Shown: positions 22,451 to 34,403 of the stretch, one piece after another
Layout of the letters: the number at the start of each line of letters is the position of its first letter
Numbering within the stretch: the first letter of the stretch is position 1
Source: Diadema setosum
Taxonomy: Eukaryota > Echinodermata > Echinoidea > Diadematoida > Diadematidae
Reading direction: 5' to 3'
Length of the DNA stretch: 64,000 nt
Assembly (NCBI GenBank): GCA_033980235.1
Contig: CM067059.1
Coordinates: 26,769,922-26,833,921, forward strand
Made by a program: the position numbers and the translations under genes
Notes under the pieces: generated by a model
Databases searched by the model: none
The model's input: only the letters and a program-made list of their open reading frames with translations
What the model was told of the DNA's origin: nothing

Positions 22451-24803
22451 ACGATTGTTAGTGTCGAGAATTTCCATAGGGATAAGCATATCAGGCATCC
22501 AGAATCCAGAATTCTTTGAACAACTAAAATCTTCTTACGCAGACGTTTAGTCAGGCATGTGTTGATACAGTGATATAAGAGATGCGCACTTTTGTGACAT
22601 GGTGTGTTTCGCTATGTTGTCTTACCTAGTGATTTGGCCAACGTTTACGGTGAATTCTAACATTATGTAAGCTCATTTGAGCAAACATTTTAGGACCAGC
22701 TGCCTGGCTTAACGTGCATATTAAATGTCATGAAAATTTCCACCCTATTCTGTGCGAACGATGGAAAATACGATGATTAAATTAATCTTCAGGCAGTTGC
22801 CACGCAGAAAACTCACAGAAATACACTCCTAAAAATAACTTTTGCAGTTAAGGTTTGATAGATCATATTTCTCTTATACCGGCATTAAAATCATTAAATA
22901 CAATATTATCATAAGAAAGCCTGATTAATTATCTTTAACATGACATCTCACTTGTTATGACTGGGTGTTCCTGGTATGTACAAAACAGCTGATTATGGGT
23001 AGAGATCAAAAGTGAAAAGTTGTTAATGCTGATGAACTGTTCTGATTTAAAAAAGCGACCAGAATTAGCAGAACTGAAATGAGAGCACTTTCAAGAAGTC
23101 CCATTTTCCAAACATTATGTTTCGTTAACCTTATTGTTCAATTTCATTCTGCAGATACTACTGCAGTTTTTCTAATTCATGGATTTTGCGAAGTTTACAA
23201 TTCGCGAAAATATTGCTTAACAAAACACTGCTAATAGTGGCAGTTCTTCTTCTGCATGATAATTTTTCAGATAATTGTTTGCAAATTTTGTAATACGATG
23301 ATTCATATATAATATTTTTGTTAATGGAATTAATTTACACATTATTTTTCTTTCTCCGAGTCATGAATATTGCAATCTGTTTATGTGACTCTCATCACAA
23401 AAACAACAAAAAGCTGCCAGACATGGATTCTTTTTACTTAATAGCAGATTTTGAAAGAGCATACTCTTTACTTTTAGCTTTATAATGATGTATAACTCAA
23501 TTCAAATGGACTCTCCTAAAAATACTGGAAAGAAAACACACACTCTAGAAAAGTGTGAACTGAGAAAAGAGGCTCTGAAGTACAGGGTCTATTCAAGGGT
23601 TTAATCTTTACTAAGCTTAGCTAGCTGTATGATGAGTGGGGCAAAAACACGATGTAAACCACTGGAACAACAACATTGAAGGGATTATCAGATTAAGCTG
23701 AAATTGGACCTGCTTAATTAACGCATTTTGTTCATGGCTACTTGTCTCAATGGGCTTTGGCCCTTGAAGTATGCATCAAAATGATTCAGATTTCTCTCTT
23801 TCTCTCTGTCTCTTCTTCTTCTATTTTCTCTTCCCCTTTTTCACACTTTTGCTTTCTTTTTTTTTTCTATTTCCGAATTTCACAGTTTCCCGCAATCTTT
23901 GTAGTTGCAAGCTTTTCAATCCCCCCCCCCTATTATATCCCCCCTTCCCTCGGAGGTATACCCCACATGATACAAGCATAGTCTTTTGAGTGGGTACCTC
24001 CACTTTCTTTTTTCACAGAGTGTATAATATACACTCTGCGAAAAAAAGAAAAAGAAATATACACTCTGTATTATAGAGTGTATATTTCATTTTTGTACTG
24101 ATCATGTAGACATGAACATGTCGTTATCGCTGGCTGGCTATGCATATTCTTAACGACTCGCAAGTCAGATTAATAATATTGTTCTTTATACATTCTGTTG
24201 AAAGAAAAAGTGAAATAAATTTGAAATTTGAATTTGAATCTGATCATAGGATTCATTAAGTCATACATCGAGCTATGTTATGTGATATCACGACAAGACA
24301 AATCCATTGTATCTTGCCAACGGAGAACAAACGGGGGAAAAAGTAGAAGACCGTCACACCGCCATCATAAGCAAAGATTTTCTACATGACGGTCAAAAGC
24401 AACAACAGAAATTCAACGCAAATTCCAACGCAAGGTTATACACTCCTTACCTTTGTTAATATTATTTCTGCTTTGACTTTTTTAAACGTTACCTAACCTC
24501 TTTCTGTCTTTTTTTTTTTGCTTGCTCTTTTTCCTTTTATTTTTTCTTTCCCTTCTCCTTTCTTTTTCTCTCTCTTCCTCTCCTCATCAAACAATCAATC
24601 AATCAAACGTGTTTGTTGTTTCTTTCACTTGAAAATCTCAGCACTTCATGAATAATTTCATGGTTCTCATTTTACTTCTGTCCAATACCGTTGACTTACT
24701 AATGACTTGAGAGATCATGTTGTCCGCCATTGTGGAGAAGAGTATCAATAGGCAATAAAAACTGGCGTTTTAATCGGTTACTCTCACTTCAACCCTCTTC
24801 ATG

Positions 24804-24948
24804 GCATTATGTCTCACTTCTGCCCGATTACTGAAACCAATCCATGTTAACTTCTTACTATCAAGAACTGTTTGTTAGTTGATTGTTATCAAGTATGATT
24901 GTTATCCTCTAAATTAAAGACATGTTTCGGGCCTTGTCACAGTGGTGG
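24804..24948. other. 145-bp block present only in tandem copy 2
   Basis: Copy 1 reads CTTCATG-A-AGACATACTC at 20502-20520. In copy 2 the single A is replaced by 145 bases beginning GCATTATGTCTC and ending CACAGTGGTGG. No terminal repeats or target duplication were seen, so a deletion from copy 1 is at least as likely as an insertion into copy 2. Confidence 0.8.
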
Positions 24949-26712
24949 AGACATACTCAACAATCAGGCAGCATGATAAATCACGTACATCATTGTCGTA
25001 CCCCTGTTTGAATGCTCCAACTCAGCAAGTTACTGTCTGCATGAATGCCACAATTCTCTGACTATAATTATTGTATGTTCATTCTACTCGTTTATTTTCT
25101 TCGTGGTAAGCCAAGGCTTGCTTCGCTGAATTATCTTGAATATGAAAAGATGTCTATAGAAGTAACTTTGTATTTCAAGCTGCGAGGCCTTTAATCCCCT
25201 TCCACAAGCTTTCATTTCACTAGCGGGCAATTAAAGCAAACAAGTTTACTGTAACTTCCGGGTCATTTCAACTTGAACATCTGGCAAAGGCCTCTTCATC
25301 TTTGGATTTCGTTACCTCTTCAAGGACTTCACCTTATTATGCTATCACTCATTGTCGAGAGGGCTCACTCTTTCATTTCCTGCACCAGAGACTTATGATT
25401 CCTATCCGTTTTGTCTAAGATCTCTTTTTCGTCCTCCTTTTCATATCTTATTTTCCTTTTTGTTAATCATTCGTCTTTTTCTTAACCCCTTTGTATGTTT
25501 CTTCCTTCTACATTTCTGAGGTTCGTTTCTTACTTGTTTTATTTCTCCGTCTATATCACTCTCCTTTTGTTTTTCCACTGTTATGTAGGCCTAAATACTT
25601 GTCTTACACTTATCATTTCCACAAGCAGGATAACTATACTCTAAGATTAATATACCTTTAACCTGTATCCTTCTCTGAAAATGGTGTTTTATATAAGTGT
25701 TATTCCTTTAAGGAATGAATTTTAGTTTTTCAAATTCATGAATCAATCAGTCAATCAGTTGCAATGAATTTTAGTTGCGCCAAGGTCGGCGATCCGTTTT
25801 GAAAATACACATATCAAAATATTAGTTGTGATCATTGATTTGAATAATTATTAAAAGTATAGTTTAATATAGTATTATAGGGATTGTAATGAAAATTCCG
25901 AACAGAATAATTACAGATTTGTACAAGGATATCATATAAATATAGATATAAAATGTATATATAAATAGATAGATAGATTGGTAAATAAACAAATAATAAA
26001 TAAATATAAACATGTCTCTCTTTTTTTTTTGAGCGGGGGTAAAGCCACACCTGCCCTAGACAATACATATACAATTCTAATCAAATGTAGGATCCAAACA
26101 ATACTCAATATTTTTGTTTAAAAGACTTTGTATTTTTGTGTGCCTCTAACCTTAAACCAACTATCAAGGATAAACCACGTCAAACATCATTAAAAAAAAA
26201 TTTAGGTAAGAGGTGAGAAGATGTCAGATATGAAAGTGATAAAATGGACAATATAGAGTGTTGGGGAAGAAAACATCTACCAAACAACGTCAGAGGTAAT
26301 AGGTTAGAAGTCAAACAACAGCAGAGATAAACACGGTTAGAGGTGAATCTATGGCAAAGACTTAACTATCAAAGTGACAAAACTACAATGTCAGAGAAGA
26401 ACTCATGTCAAATGTAGATAATTATGTAAAAGTAGAAAATTACTTTGTCGAAGGTAAAAACATCAATGCTAAGCACGTCAAAGGGTAAAGATACATTTTA
26501 GAGGCAAAAAGTGTTACAAGTTAACATGCCAAAATGAAAAATGACTGTGTCACAGGTGAAAATGTCGAAGGCGAAGATATCAAAGTGCAAAATATCTACA
26601 TCAGGAGTAAACGTGTTTAAATCACATCAGAGATGAAAGTGCTTAAGTAAAAACAAAACAAAAAAACAAGATTAGAGGTGACAATGTTGAGGTTTATCTT
26701 TACTTTGTATAT

Positions 26713-26718
26713 ATGTAT

Positions 26719-26780
<62 letters not shown>

Positions 26781-26787
26781 ATATACA

Positions 26788-26833
<46 letters not shown>
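26713..26833. repeat. (AT)n microsatellite, long allele in copy 2
   Basis: More than twice the length of the matching tract in copy 1. The tyrosine/isoleucine frames over it are simple-sequence artefacts. Confidence 0.9.
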
Positions 26834-26835
<2 letters not shown>

Positions 26836-28321
26836 CTATTATTATTATTATTATTATTCAATTACTTATTTATTGCTGCCAAGTTGATTTTTTTTTAATT
26901 CAATTCAATTCAAATGAGATTTTATTTCCAATATCACATTTTTTGGTTGATACAAAGTTTCAATAACTTACAGGGCCATGAAAATATGAAAGTTGATGAT
27001 TTTGGTGGCACGATTGTTAGTGTCGAGAATTTCCATAGAGATAAGCATATCAGGCATCCAGAAACCAGAATTCTTTGAACAATTAAAATCTTCTTACGCA
27101 GACGTTTAGTCAGGCATGTGTTGATACAGTGATATAAGAGATGCGCACTTTTGTGACATGGTGTGTTTCGCTATGTTGTCTTACCTAGTGATTTGGCCAA
27201 CGTTTACGGTGAATTCTAACATTATGTAAGCTCATTTGAGCAAACATTTTAGGACCAGCTGCCTGGCTTAACGTGCATATTAAATGTCATGAAAATTTCC
27301 ACCCTATTCTGTGCGAACGATGGAAAATACGATGATTAAATTAATCTTCAGGCAGTTGCCACGCAGAAAACTCACAGAAATACACTCCTAAAAATAACTT
27401 TTGCAGTTAAGGTTTGATAGATCATATTTCTCTTATACCGGCATTAAAATCATTAAATACAATATTATCATAAGAAAGCCTGATTAATTATCTTTAACAT
27501 GACATCTCACTTGTTATGACTGGGTGTTCCTGGTATGTACAAAACAGCTGATTATGGGTAGAGATCAAAAGTGAAAAGTTGTTAATGCTGATGAACTGTT
27601 TTGATTTAAAAAAGCGACCAGAATTAGCAGAACTGAAATGAGAGCACTTTCAAGAAGTCCCATTTTCCAAACATTATGTTTCGTTAACCTTATTGTTCAA
27701 TTTCAATCTGCAGATACTACTGCAGTTTTTCTAATTCATGGATTTTGCGAAGTTTACAATTCGCGAAAATATTGCTTAACAAAACACTGCTAATAGTGGC
27801 AGTTCTTCTTCTGCATGATAATTTTTCAGATAATTGTTTTCAAATTTTGTAATACGATGATTTATATATAATATTTTTGTTTAAATGGAATTAAATTACA
27901 CATTATTTTTCTTTCTCCGAGTCACGAATATTGCAATCTGTTTATGTGACTCTGCATCACAAAAACAACAAAAAGCCGCCAGACATGGATTTTTTTTTTT
28001 TTTTTTTTTTTACTTAATAGCAGATTTCGAAAGATCATACTCTTTACTCTTAGCTTTATAATGATGTATAACTCAATTCAAATGGACTCTCCTAAAAATT
28101 CTGGAAAAAAAACCCACACACACTCTAGAAAAGTGTGAACTGAGAAAAAGAGGCTCTGAAGTACAGGGTCTATTCAAGGGTTTAATCTTTACTCAGCTTA
28201 TCTAGCTGTATGATGAGTGGGACAAAAACAGGATGTAAACCACTGGAGCAACAACATTGAAGGGATTATCAGATTAAGCTGAAATTAGACATGCTTAATG
28301 AACGCATTTTGTTCATGACTA

Positions 28322-30113
28322 ATGTCAACTTTCAAAACAATAGCATTATCTTTTATAAAGTTATTAGTGTGGAAAGTGCAGGGTGTGTACAGGGTTTTAA
28401 TGAAAAAGGGACTCTAAGACATGACTCATCACACTATTCTACAAAAAAAGTGTTCGAGAAAAAATTCTAAAAACAAAATTCCTCTTCGTTTTTTAAGCAT
28501 AATGTACAGGAAGACTTGCTCTTTCAGAAGATATGAAAAACTTAAGATTGGCTAAGTTGACCCGTTTCTTCTTTGTTCAGTCCTCACACAAATCAGTGTA
28601 CCCGTGCGACTTTTTGTTGGTTTTGTGATGTACGCTCATTTTATGGATATTTTCTGCGAAACCACTGAAAAGAATTCTGATTTTGATATGCATGAATTTC
28701 CATTGGAAGAAAAAAATAATTAATTAATTAAACAAACAAACAAACAAATTCCAAGGTTGGCCATCACTTACTCTTCTATTTGAAGGGTACAATTCCTTCT
28801 CGACCTATCCTTATCCCATTCTCGATCGCGAAATCAGTCACGTAATTACATTATCTCACAAGTCATAATTCGGGAAATACAATCAAGAATTATATTGTGC
28901 GTCGTATGGAATATTTTCTTTATCTATAACCCTCCTGGTCGCTTTTATTGGAATTGTTATATTATTGAGCTATAATCTTCATCATCATCATCAGTAACCG
29001 CATAAATGTAATCATTATCTTTATAATCTTTGTTATTGTCCTGCAATGCCGATTTGTCACACATGTTCCATAAGAATGATTTCGATGTTGCCATGTTGTG
29101 TACAGGGAAACGCAATATAACCCAGTAGCAGATACTGTCGAATTGTTTGTTGATGCAACCTTTGGAAATGTGCAAATTTCAAAGTGATTTCAAAATAATC
29201 TTAGGGCACACGAAAAATCCGTTATGTTTTTTTTTTTTGGGGGGGGGGGGAACGGAGGGAAAAAAAAAACTAGCACACCACAACAGCTGTGATTTAATGG
29301 AATTGTAAATCAGTAGACATTGCTCCTAAATATTAAATTAAACGCTAACAAAATTAATTCGATGTCCACGTCCGTACAATCCGCGTCGGGTGGTCGCTTT
29401 GCCCGACTAATATTGTCATATTATATACGAAGGGTCGGGTAAGGTCGCGTGAAATAATCACAATTTAACACAGACAGTCCTTAACATAAGGCTGATCGAT
29501 TAACGCGAGTATAAAGATGTACGCTCGAAGTGACGAAGTATAGGGTGAATCGGGGATTGCGAATACTGTGAATAAATCAAAGCAAAAGACAAAAAAAAAA
29601 ATAATGGAAAAAGAAGTAAAAAATATGAAATATCCACATAACATAACTTTATGACTGAAAAAAAAAAGAAGATGGAGAAAATGATAAATTGAATTGATAT
29701 GGGACATCTTTGGTGTACTTCCTATCAAGTCGGCAAATTCAAGCGTTTGCCGTCCTTTCATTTTTTTTTTTCCTACACACACAAACAACAGGACAAATAC
29801 AAACTTGAATTAATCCTTATCGTTTAACTGCTGCCATGGTTTCTCTAGTGTTAATGAGAGTTCATTGTACAAATCAGGGTGAGAATAGATGTGAAGTCGT
29901 ATATTTCATTTTTTTTTTAATTGAAAGTCTTGATATCGTACTCATCTATGATAATCAAAGTTTTTCACAGACAGACGAAGAAACAAAGAATATACTGGCA
30001 TATGAGTTCAGAATTCACCTTAAGAATCTATGATCATTCAATCCACAGTTTGCATTTTGTACAATGTACGAAACATAGAATATACATGGTAAAGAGAACA
30101 TGCACTACACCAA
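28322..30113. other. Non-coding stretch after the tandem duplication
   Basis: It contains (AAAC)n at 28727-28748, (CAT)n at 28979-28993 that codes the acidic end of the minus frame 28957-29175, and a T-then-G tract at 29227-29251. No element ends or exon were recognised. Confidence 0.35.
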
Positions 30114-30556
30114 TTAAAGGAAACCAAAACCCAAGTGGATTGAGTGATAACAGCACAATTGATAGTGGAACATATCAGTGAAAGTTTGAGGAAAACTGGA
30201 CAATCGGTGCAAAAGTTCAGAATTTTTGAAGTTTTGGTGTTGGAACGGCTGGATGATGAGAGTACTTGAGTTTCTGACATCATATTAAATGTGAAAAACA
30301 ATATAAAGAAAATATAAAGAAAATTCAATATGCTTTCACTTTTCTTGCATAATGAAAGAGAACTAGACTAACCGCTTTCAGAAAGCAGGTCAATATCAAG
30401 TTGATGCAATGTTTAATTTTCATGAAAAATGAATTTTTGTATAATTCCATTTTTTTTCTTTATATCAATATATTATAAAGAAAATATAAAATATTGAAAT
30501 ATTGCTGCATTCACTTAATCAACATATATATTTCGGTGAAATTAAGTGTCCTTTAA
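30114..30556. mobile_element. Diverged TTAA foldback element, family A
   Basis: It starts TTAAAGGAAACC at 30114 and ends GTGTCCTTTAA at 30556. It shares GAACATATCAGTGAAAGTTT, GAGGAAAACTGGACAATC and ATTGCTGCATTCACT with the clearer copies. The right inner arm is replaced by AT-rich sequence. It ends about 290 bases before the LINE fragment. Confidence 0.7.
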
Positions 30557-30849
30557 ATTCAATTACTTTCTGAATGTCTAGGTTTTTTTCCTCCGATTTC
30601 ATTAAAAACTATCAAAGGCCTTTTTTTTTTCTTCTCAGTCTCCATCCTATACTTTCAGGACAATCCATGTCGACGTAAAAATGATTTCGCAAAGACTTGC
30701 ACACTAGTAATTACACAAGTAATCACAAGTAAGTACCCTAGTAAGTACAAGTAAGTACACTAGTAATTACGGCAAGAACACAACACATCTCATGTAGTCC
30801 TTACTTTCTTAGATAAAGTCTCCAAAGCCATTGATAAATTCATCATACT
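30557..30849. other. Spacer with short GTAAGTAC repeats
   Basis: Imperfect direct repeats of CTAGTAA and GTAAGTAC cover 30705-30770. They sit just upstream of the truncated LINE and could be host sequence at its insertion site. Confidence 0.4.
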
Positions 30850-32682
30850 ATAGGTGTGCTCCTGGACTTCTCCAAGGCCTTAGATACCATTGACCACAAA
30901 ATACTCCTCTACAAATTATCCCATTATGGTATTCGAGGCATGGCCTTGGAGTGGTTCAGGAATTACCTTACCAATCGCAAACAATTTGTTTATATTAATG
31001 TTTACTTTTATTTGTTCTTTACATCAATGATATTGAAAATTCATCAAGTATTCTTTCCTTTTTATTATTTGCTGATGATACAAATGTGTTCTTTTCTAGT
31101 TCTGATCCTGTGTTATTGATCGATACTATGAATATCGAGATAAAAAAAGTTACTTTATTGGACTAGAGCCAACAAATTGTCAATTAATTTTCAAAAAACT
31201 AAATGTATGCTTTTCAGTAATTCTTTGGAAAAGTTATCTCGGAACATTTATTTGGATAATATAGCTGTAGAAGAAGTTTCTTCAATTAGATTTTTAGGTT
31301 TGATTCTTGATAAAAAGCTAACCTGGAATTTGCTTATTGATTCAGTTTGCCGAACAATTTCTAGAAATGTCGGCGTAATCAATAAAGTTAAATTTTACTT
31401 CCCAAAAAAATGTTTTATTAATGTTATATTCATCTTTAATTTAACCTATCTGAACTATACCAATTATGGCTTTCTCGCCTGGGGCAACACTTACTCCTCA
31501 TATCTAGAAAGAATATTATTATTGCAGAAAAAAGCTCTTCGTATTATTTGTAGAGAATCGTGGAGATGTCATACTAATGACTTGTTTTATCAAAATTATA
31601 TTTCAAAAGTCAAGGATTTGTATTGTTTGGATTTAGGTCAGTTTATGTACACTCTAAAAACGCAAATGTTGAATCAACATTTAAAAGGGCCGAGGAGTCG
31701 GACAGCATTTTTTGAAGTGTTGCATCCAACTTTTAAAATAACATTTTAAATGTTGAATCTAGCAGGAAAACCAAAATGTTGTCACTCCTCGGCCCTTTTA
31801 ACTGCTAATTCAACATTTGTGTTTTTAGAGTGTACAAATTGATAAATCATTCCCTTCCTATTGCGTTTGACTCCATGTTTATTCAAAATAAAACTGTACA
31901 TTCATACCCCACTAGACAAACCAATGAATTCCATTTACCGCTGTTTAGGACGATTATTGCAAAGTCTATATTCTCCTTCGCTGGACCTAAATTCTGGAAT
32001 TCCCTTGACAGCAGCATAAAAGAATCTCTAAGTTTCAACACTTTTACTTTGAAATTGAAGAAAATGTTTATTAATTCTTATATCACTGGGGATTTGCATT
32101 TCGAAAGCTGCTAACTGATTTCTTTGCTGTTAATGTCTTTACTTTGTTTAATTTATTTCATAAGCGTTATAATATATCACTCATAGATAGTCCACTTCTC
32201 GGTAAGACCAAAGTCTCATGTGCCCTGGCATCGACCCTTGAACTCTTCCTCCTTTGCCTTTTCCTCTGTCTTCCTCTGTTTTCCTGTCCCCTTCTGTCGT
32301 ATGTAAGAGAGCAGCTTTGTTTCTGTCTGTGTGTGCGTTTGTGTGCGTACTCGTTTTATGTTCTGTTTCCCAAGGATTACATTGTATGTCAAATTGTCTC
32401 GTTGCATCATTACTATAATTTTCACGACTCACGAGGGGACTGCATTCTACAAGCTTGTCTTTTTAGCAGTCCCCTCCATTTCCGACCTTTTCTTTGTTAT
32501 GATTCAGTCACATTTTGTCCATGTATTTCTTCAACTAGTATGTTTATTGATTCATGTAAACAAATGACGTGTATCTAAATTTCATTTGGAAATGTCAAAG
32601 TTACATTGTACTTAATTTGTTTATAAGAAATTGTCATATGTATGCTTTGGCCGGAAATGAAATAAAAATGAAATGAAACGAA
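30850..32682 (+). pseudogene. 5'-truncated non-LTR retrotransposon, reverse transcriptase broken
   Basis: The first frame (30856 on) opens with a VLLDFSKA strand and continues through a helix ending in NYLTNRKQ, as in CR1/Jockey-type reverse transcriptases. The segment that should carry the PQGS motif is deleted near 31000 and the frame shifts. The catalytic FADD motif is at 31068-31079 in the shifted frame. A second shift near 31150 returns to the frame of the thumb and C-terminal part (31177 on: TKCMLF, FLGLILDKKLTW). That frame is cut at 31649 by a 183-bp insertion and resumes at 31833, running through SYPTRQ and GPKFWNSL to a stop at 32112-32114. A 3' UTR follows, and the tail is GAAATGAAATAAAAATGAAA (about 32655-32682). 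The endonuclease and N-terminal RT are missing. It is dead as an autonomous element. Confidence 0.9.
31650..31832. mobile_element. 183-bp TIR element nested in the LINE
   Basis: The ends are CACTCTAAAAAC and GTTTTTAGAGTG. Inverted similarity continues inward for about 50 bases, including AAAAGGGCCGAGGAGT and its complement. It is flanked by TA at 31648-31649 and 31833-31834. Counting frames, removal of the element plus one TA puts the RT frame back in register, so the insertion came after the LINE landed. TA duplication points to a Tc1/mariner-type MITE. Confidence 0.88.
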
Positions 32683-33442
32683 ATTACAATCTGCAAAATC
32701 GTGTTTCGTAGGGGAAGGATGTTCTCACTCAAGATTCACTGCACGGTAGAGTGTCTATTATATTACTAGATATGAAGCCCCTTCCTCTTCAGCAAGAGCT
32801 TGCACGTGTTCTTTGTCTTAAAAAAAAAATATATATATATTCAATTATTCCTCGAAAGAAACTATCTCCACAAAAATAAGTTCATATTTATTGTATAATT
32901 GATACACTCTCTGACACACATCTGTGTCTAAGAAAAAAACAAACGCTTTCTCTTGCACAGCAAACGTTCAAATCAAAGACTCTTAGGATCACAGCAAATC
33001 TGCAGGAAGTTGTATGACTTTATTCCTCCCTCACAAGCCCGCAAACATTTGAGTAATACTTGTTCACACCGACATAAAGCAACAAGTTTGCTATGAGGTG
33101 ACAGATGAATTTTCATTTCTCTCTCTCGCTCTTGTACTATAATTCGAGCATGAGTAAACTGTCAGTATTAATAGGATCTGAATCTACAGAGTGTAAGAGT
33201 AACATGAGCGCAATGTTTGAATAGGACTGTTATCATAAAAAATGTTTTACGTTGACCTTTCCTTTGTTGGTCTTCTTACATCGTGTTACTATTATTAAAA
33301 CTACCAGTGATATCACTATCATCACCATTATTTCATGTTGCTTTTATCACAATTACCACAATTAAATAATACTACATGTTTATACTAATAATTATACTGA
33401 TCTATTGCGCTAATGTATTAACACTATCATATCGATGAACAA
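32683..33442. other. Non-coding stretch between LINE and family A element
   Basis: AT-rich unique sequence with a short A/AT tract at 32821-32839. No frame of interest. Confidence 0.35.
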
Positions 33443-34013
33443 TTAAAGGACAAGTTCACCTTCATAGACATGTGGGTTGAGTGAATGTAGCAATGTCAGT
33501 AAAACACATCAGTGAGAGTTTCAGGAAAATCGGACAATTTATTCGAAAGTTATGAACTTTTAAAGTTTCTGCTCAGTCACGGCTGGATGAGAAGACTACT
33601 ATATCTTGTGATGTCACATGTGTACAACGTTATAAAGAAAGAATAAAGAAAATTCAACATATTTTCACTTTTCTCTCACAACAAAAGAACACTCAACTTC
33701 TTCCTTTCAGAAGGCATGGAAAATAATATTACCCTTAAGATACGTCAGTAACAAGTCGAAGAAATGTGCACTTTAGTCAAAAAGTAAAGTTTTGTGAAAT
33801 TCTCTTTTTATTTTCCTTATATCGTTGTACGCATGTGACATCACACATGCACTGTAGTAGTCTTCTCATCCAGCAGTAACTGTGCAGATACTTAAAAAAT
33901 TCATAACTTTGGAACGGATTGTCAGATTTTCCTCAAATTTTCACTGATGTGCTCTACTAATATTGTTGCATTCACTCAATCCTTATGTATATGAAGGTTG
34001 ATTTGTCCTTTAA
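33443..34013. mobile_element. TTAA foldback element, family A, longest copy
   Basis: The ends are TTAAAGGACAAGTTCACC and GATTTGTCCTTTAA. The inverted arms extend about 200 bases, including GATGTCACATGTGTAC against GTGACATCACACATGC and GGATGAGAAGACTACTAT against AGTAGTCTTCTCATCC. The loop is about 150 bases. This copy keeps the inner arm that the 18798 copy lacks. Its right TTAA (34010-34013) is also the left TTAA of the next element. Confidence 0.88.
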
Positions 34014-34403
34014 GGGGATAGCATGGTCTTGGTTGAGGTGAGGATTCAGCTTTTAACTTCTTGCAAGATACTATGAAACCAAGTTATGTAATGTTACAGA
34101 GCATACAATACTAAGACGAATTCAAAGTATAGTTGATAAAAATCCGTTTTGAAATGGCTGAGATATCCAAACACAAAAGTAACACAGAGCGATCTCATCA
34201 AAGGTGGGTCGCATTTTTTATTAATATCCCTTTGTTTTGGATAGCTCAGCCATTTCAAAACCAATTTTCAACAAATAAACTTTGAATCCCTCTTGGAATT
34301 ACATGCTCTTTCATGTTTCATAAGAGGTTTCTCATTATCTCATAAAAAAAGATGGAAACCAGCAAGAAGTACCATCTCAACCAAACATGTGCAATCCCTT
34401 TAA
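34010..34403. mobile_element. TTAA foldback element, family B
   Basis: It begins TTAAGGGGATAGCATGG and ends GCAATCCCTTTAA (TTAA at 34400-34403). Inverted parts include GGTTGAG/CTCAACC, TTTTGAAATGGCTGAG/CTCAGCCATTTCAAAA and AATTCAAAGTATA against TTTGAATCCC. It abuts the family A copy and shares one TTAA with it. Confidence 0.85.

Larger units (their letters stand above)
19443..23741 (+). repeat. Tandem segmental duplication, copy 1
   Basis: The unit opens TTGTCTCAATGGGCTTTGG and closes with CATTTTGTTCATGGCTA. It is followed head-to-tail by a second copy starting at 23742. It contains pyrimidine-rich tracts, a palindrome cluster (19727-19798), a LINE 3' tail, a degenerate repeat block, an AT microsatellite and a second, minus-oriented LINE 3' end. 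Frames that look conserved between copies (19443 and 23742) are C/T-tract artefacts that diverge by frameshift. No gene is supported. Confidence 0.95.
23742..28321 (+). repeat. Tandem segmental duplication, copy 2
   Basis: It is collinear with 19443-23741 from end to end. Differences seen by eye are scattered single-base changes, a 145-bp block at 24804-24948, about 45 extra bases at 25725-25770 with TCAATCAG repeats, a longer AT microsatellite at 26713-26833, and a longer T tract near 27990. The right end is CATTTTGTTCATGACTA. There is no sign of a third copy on either side. Confidence 0.95.
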
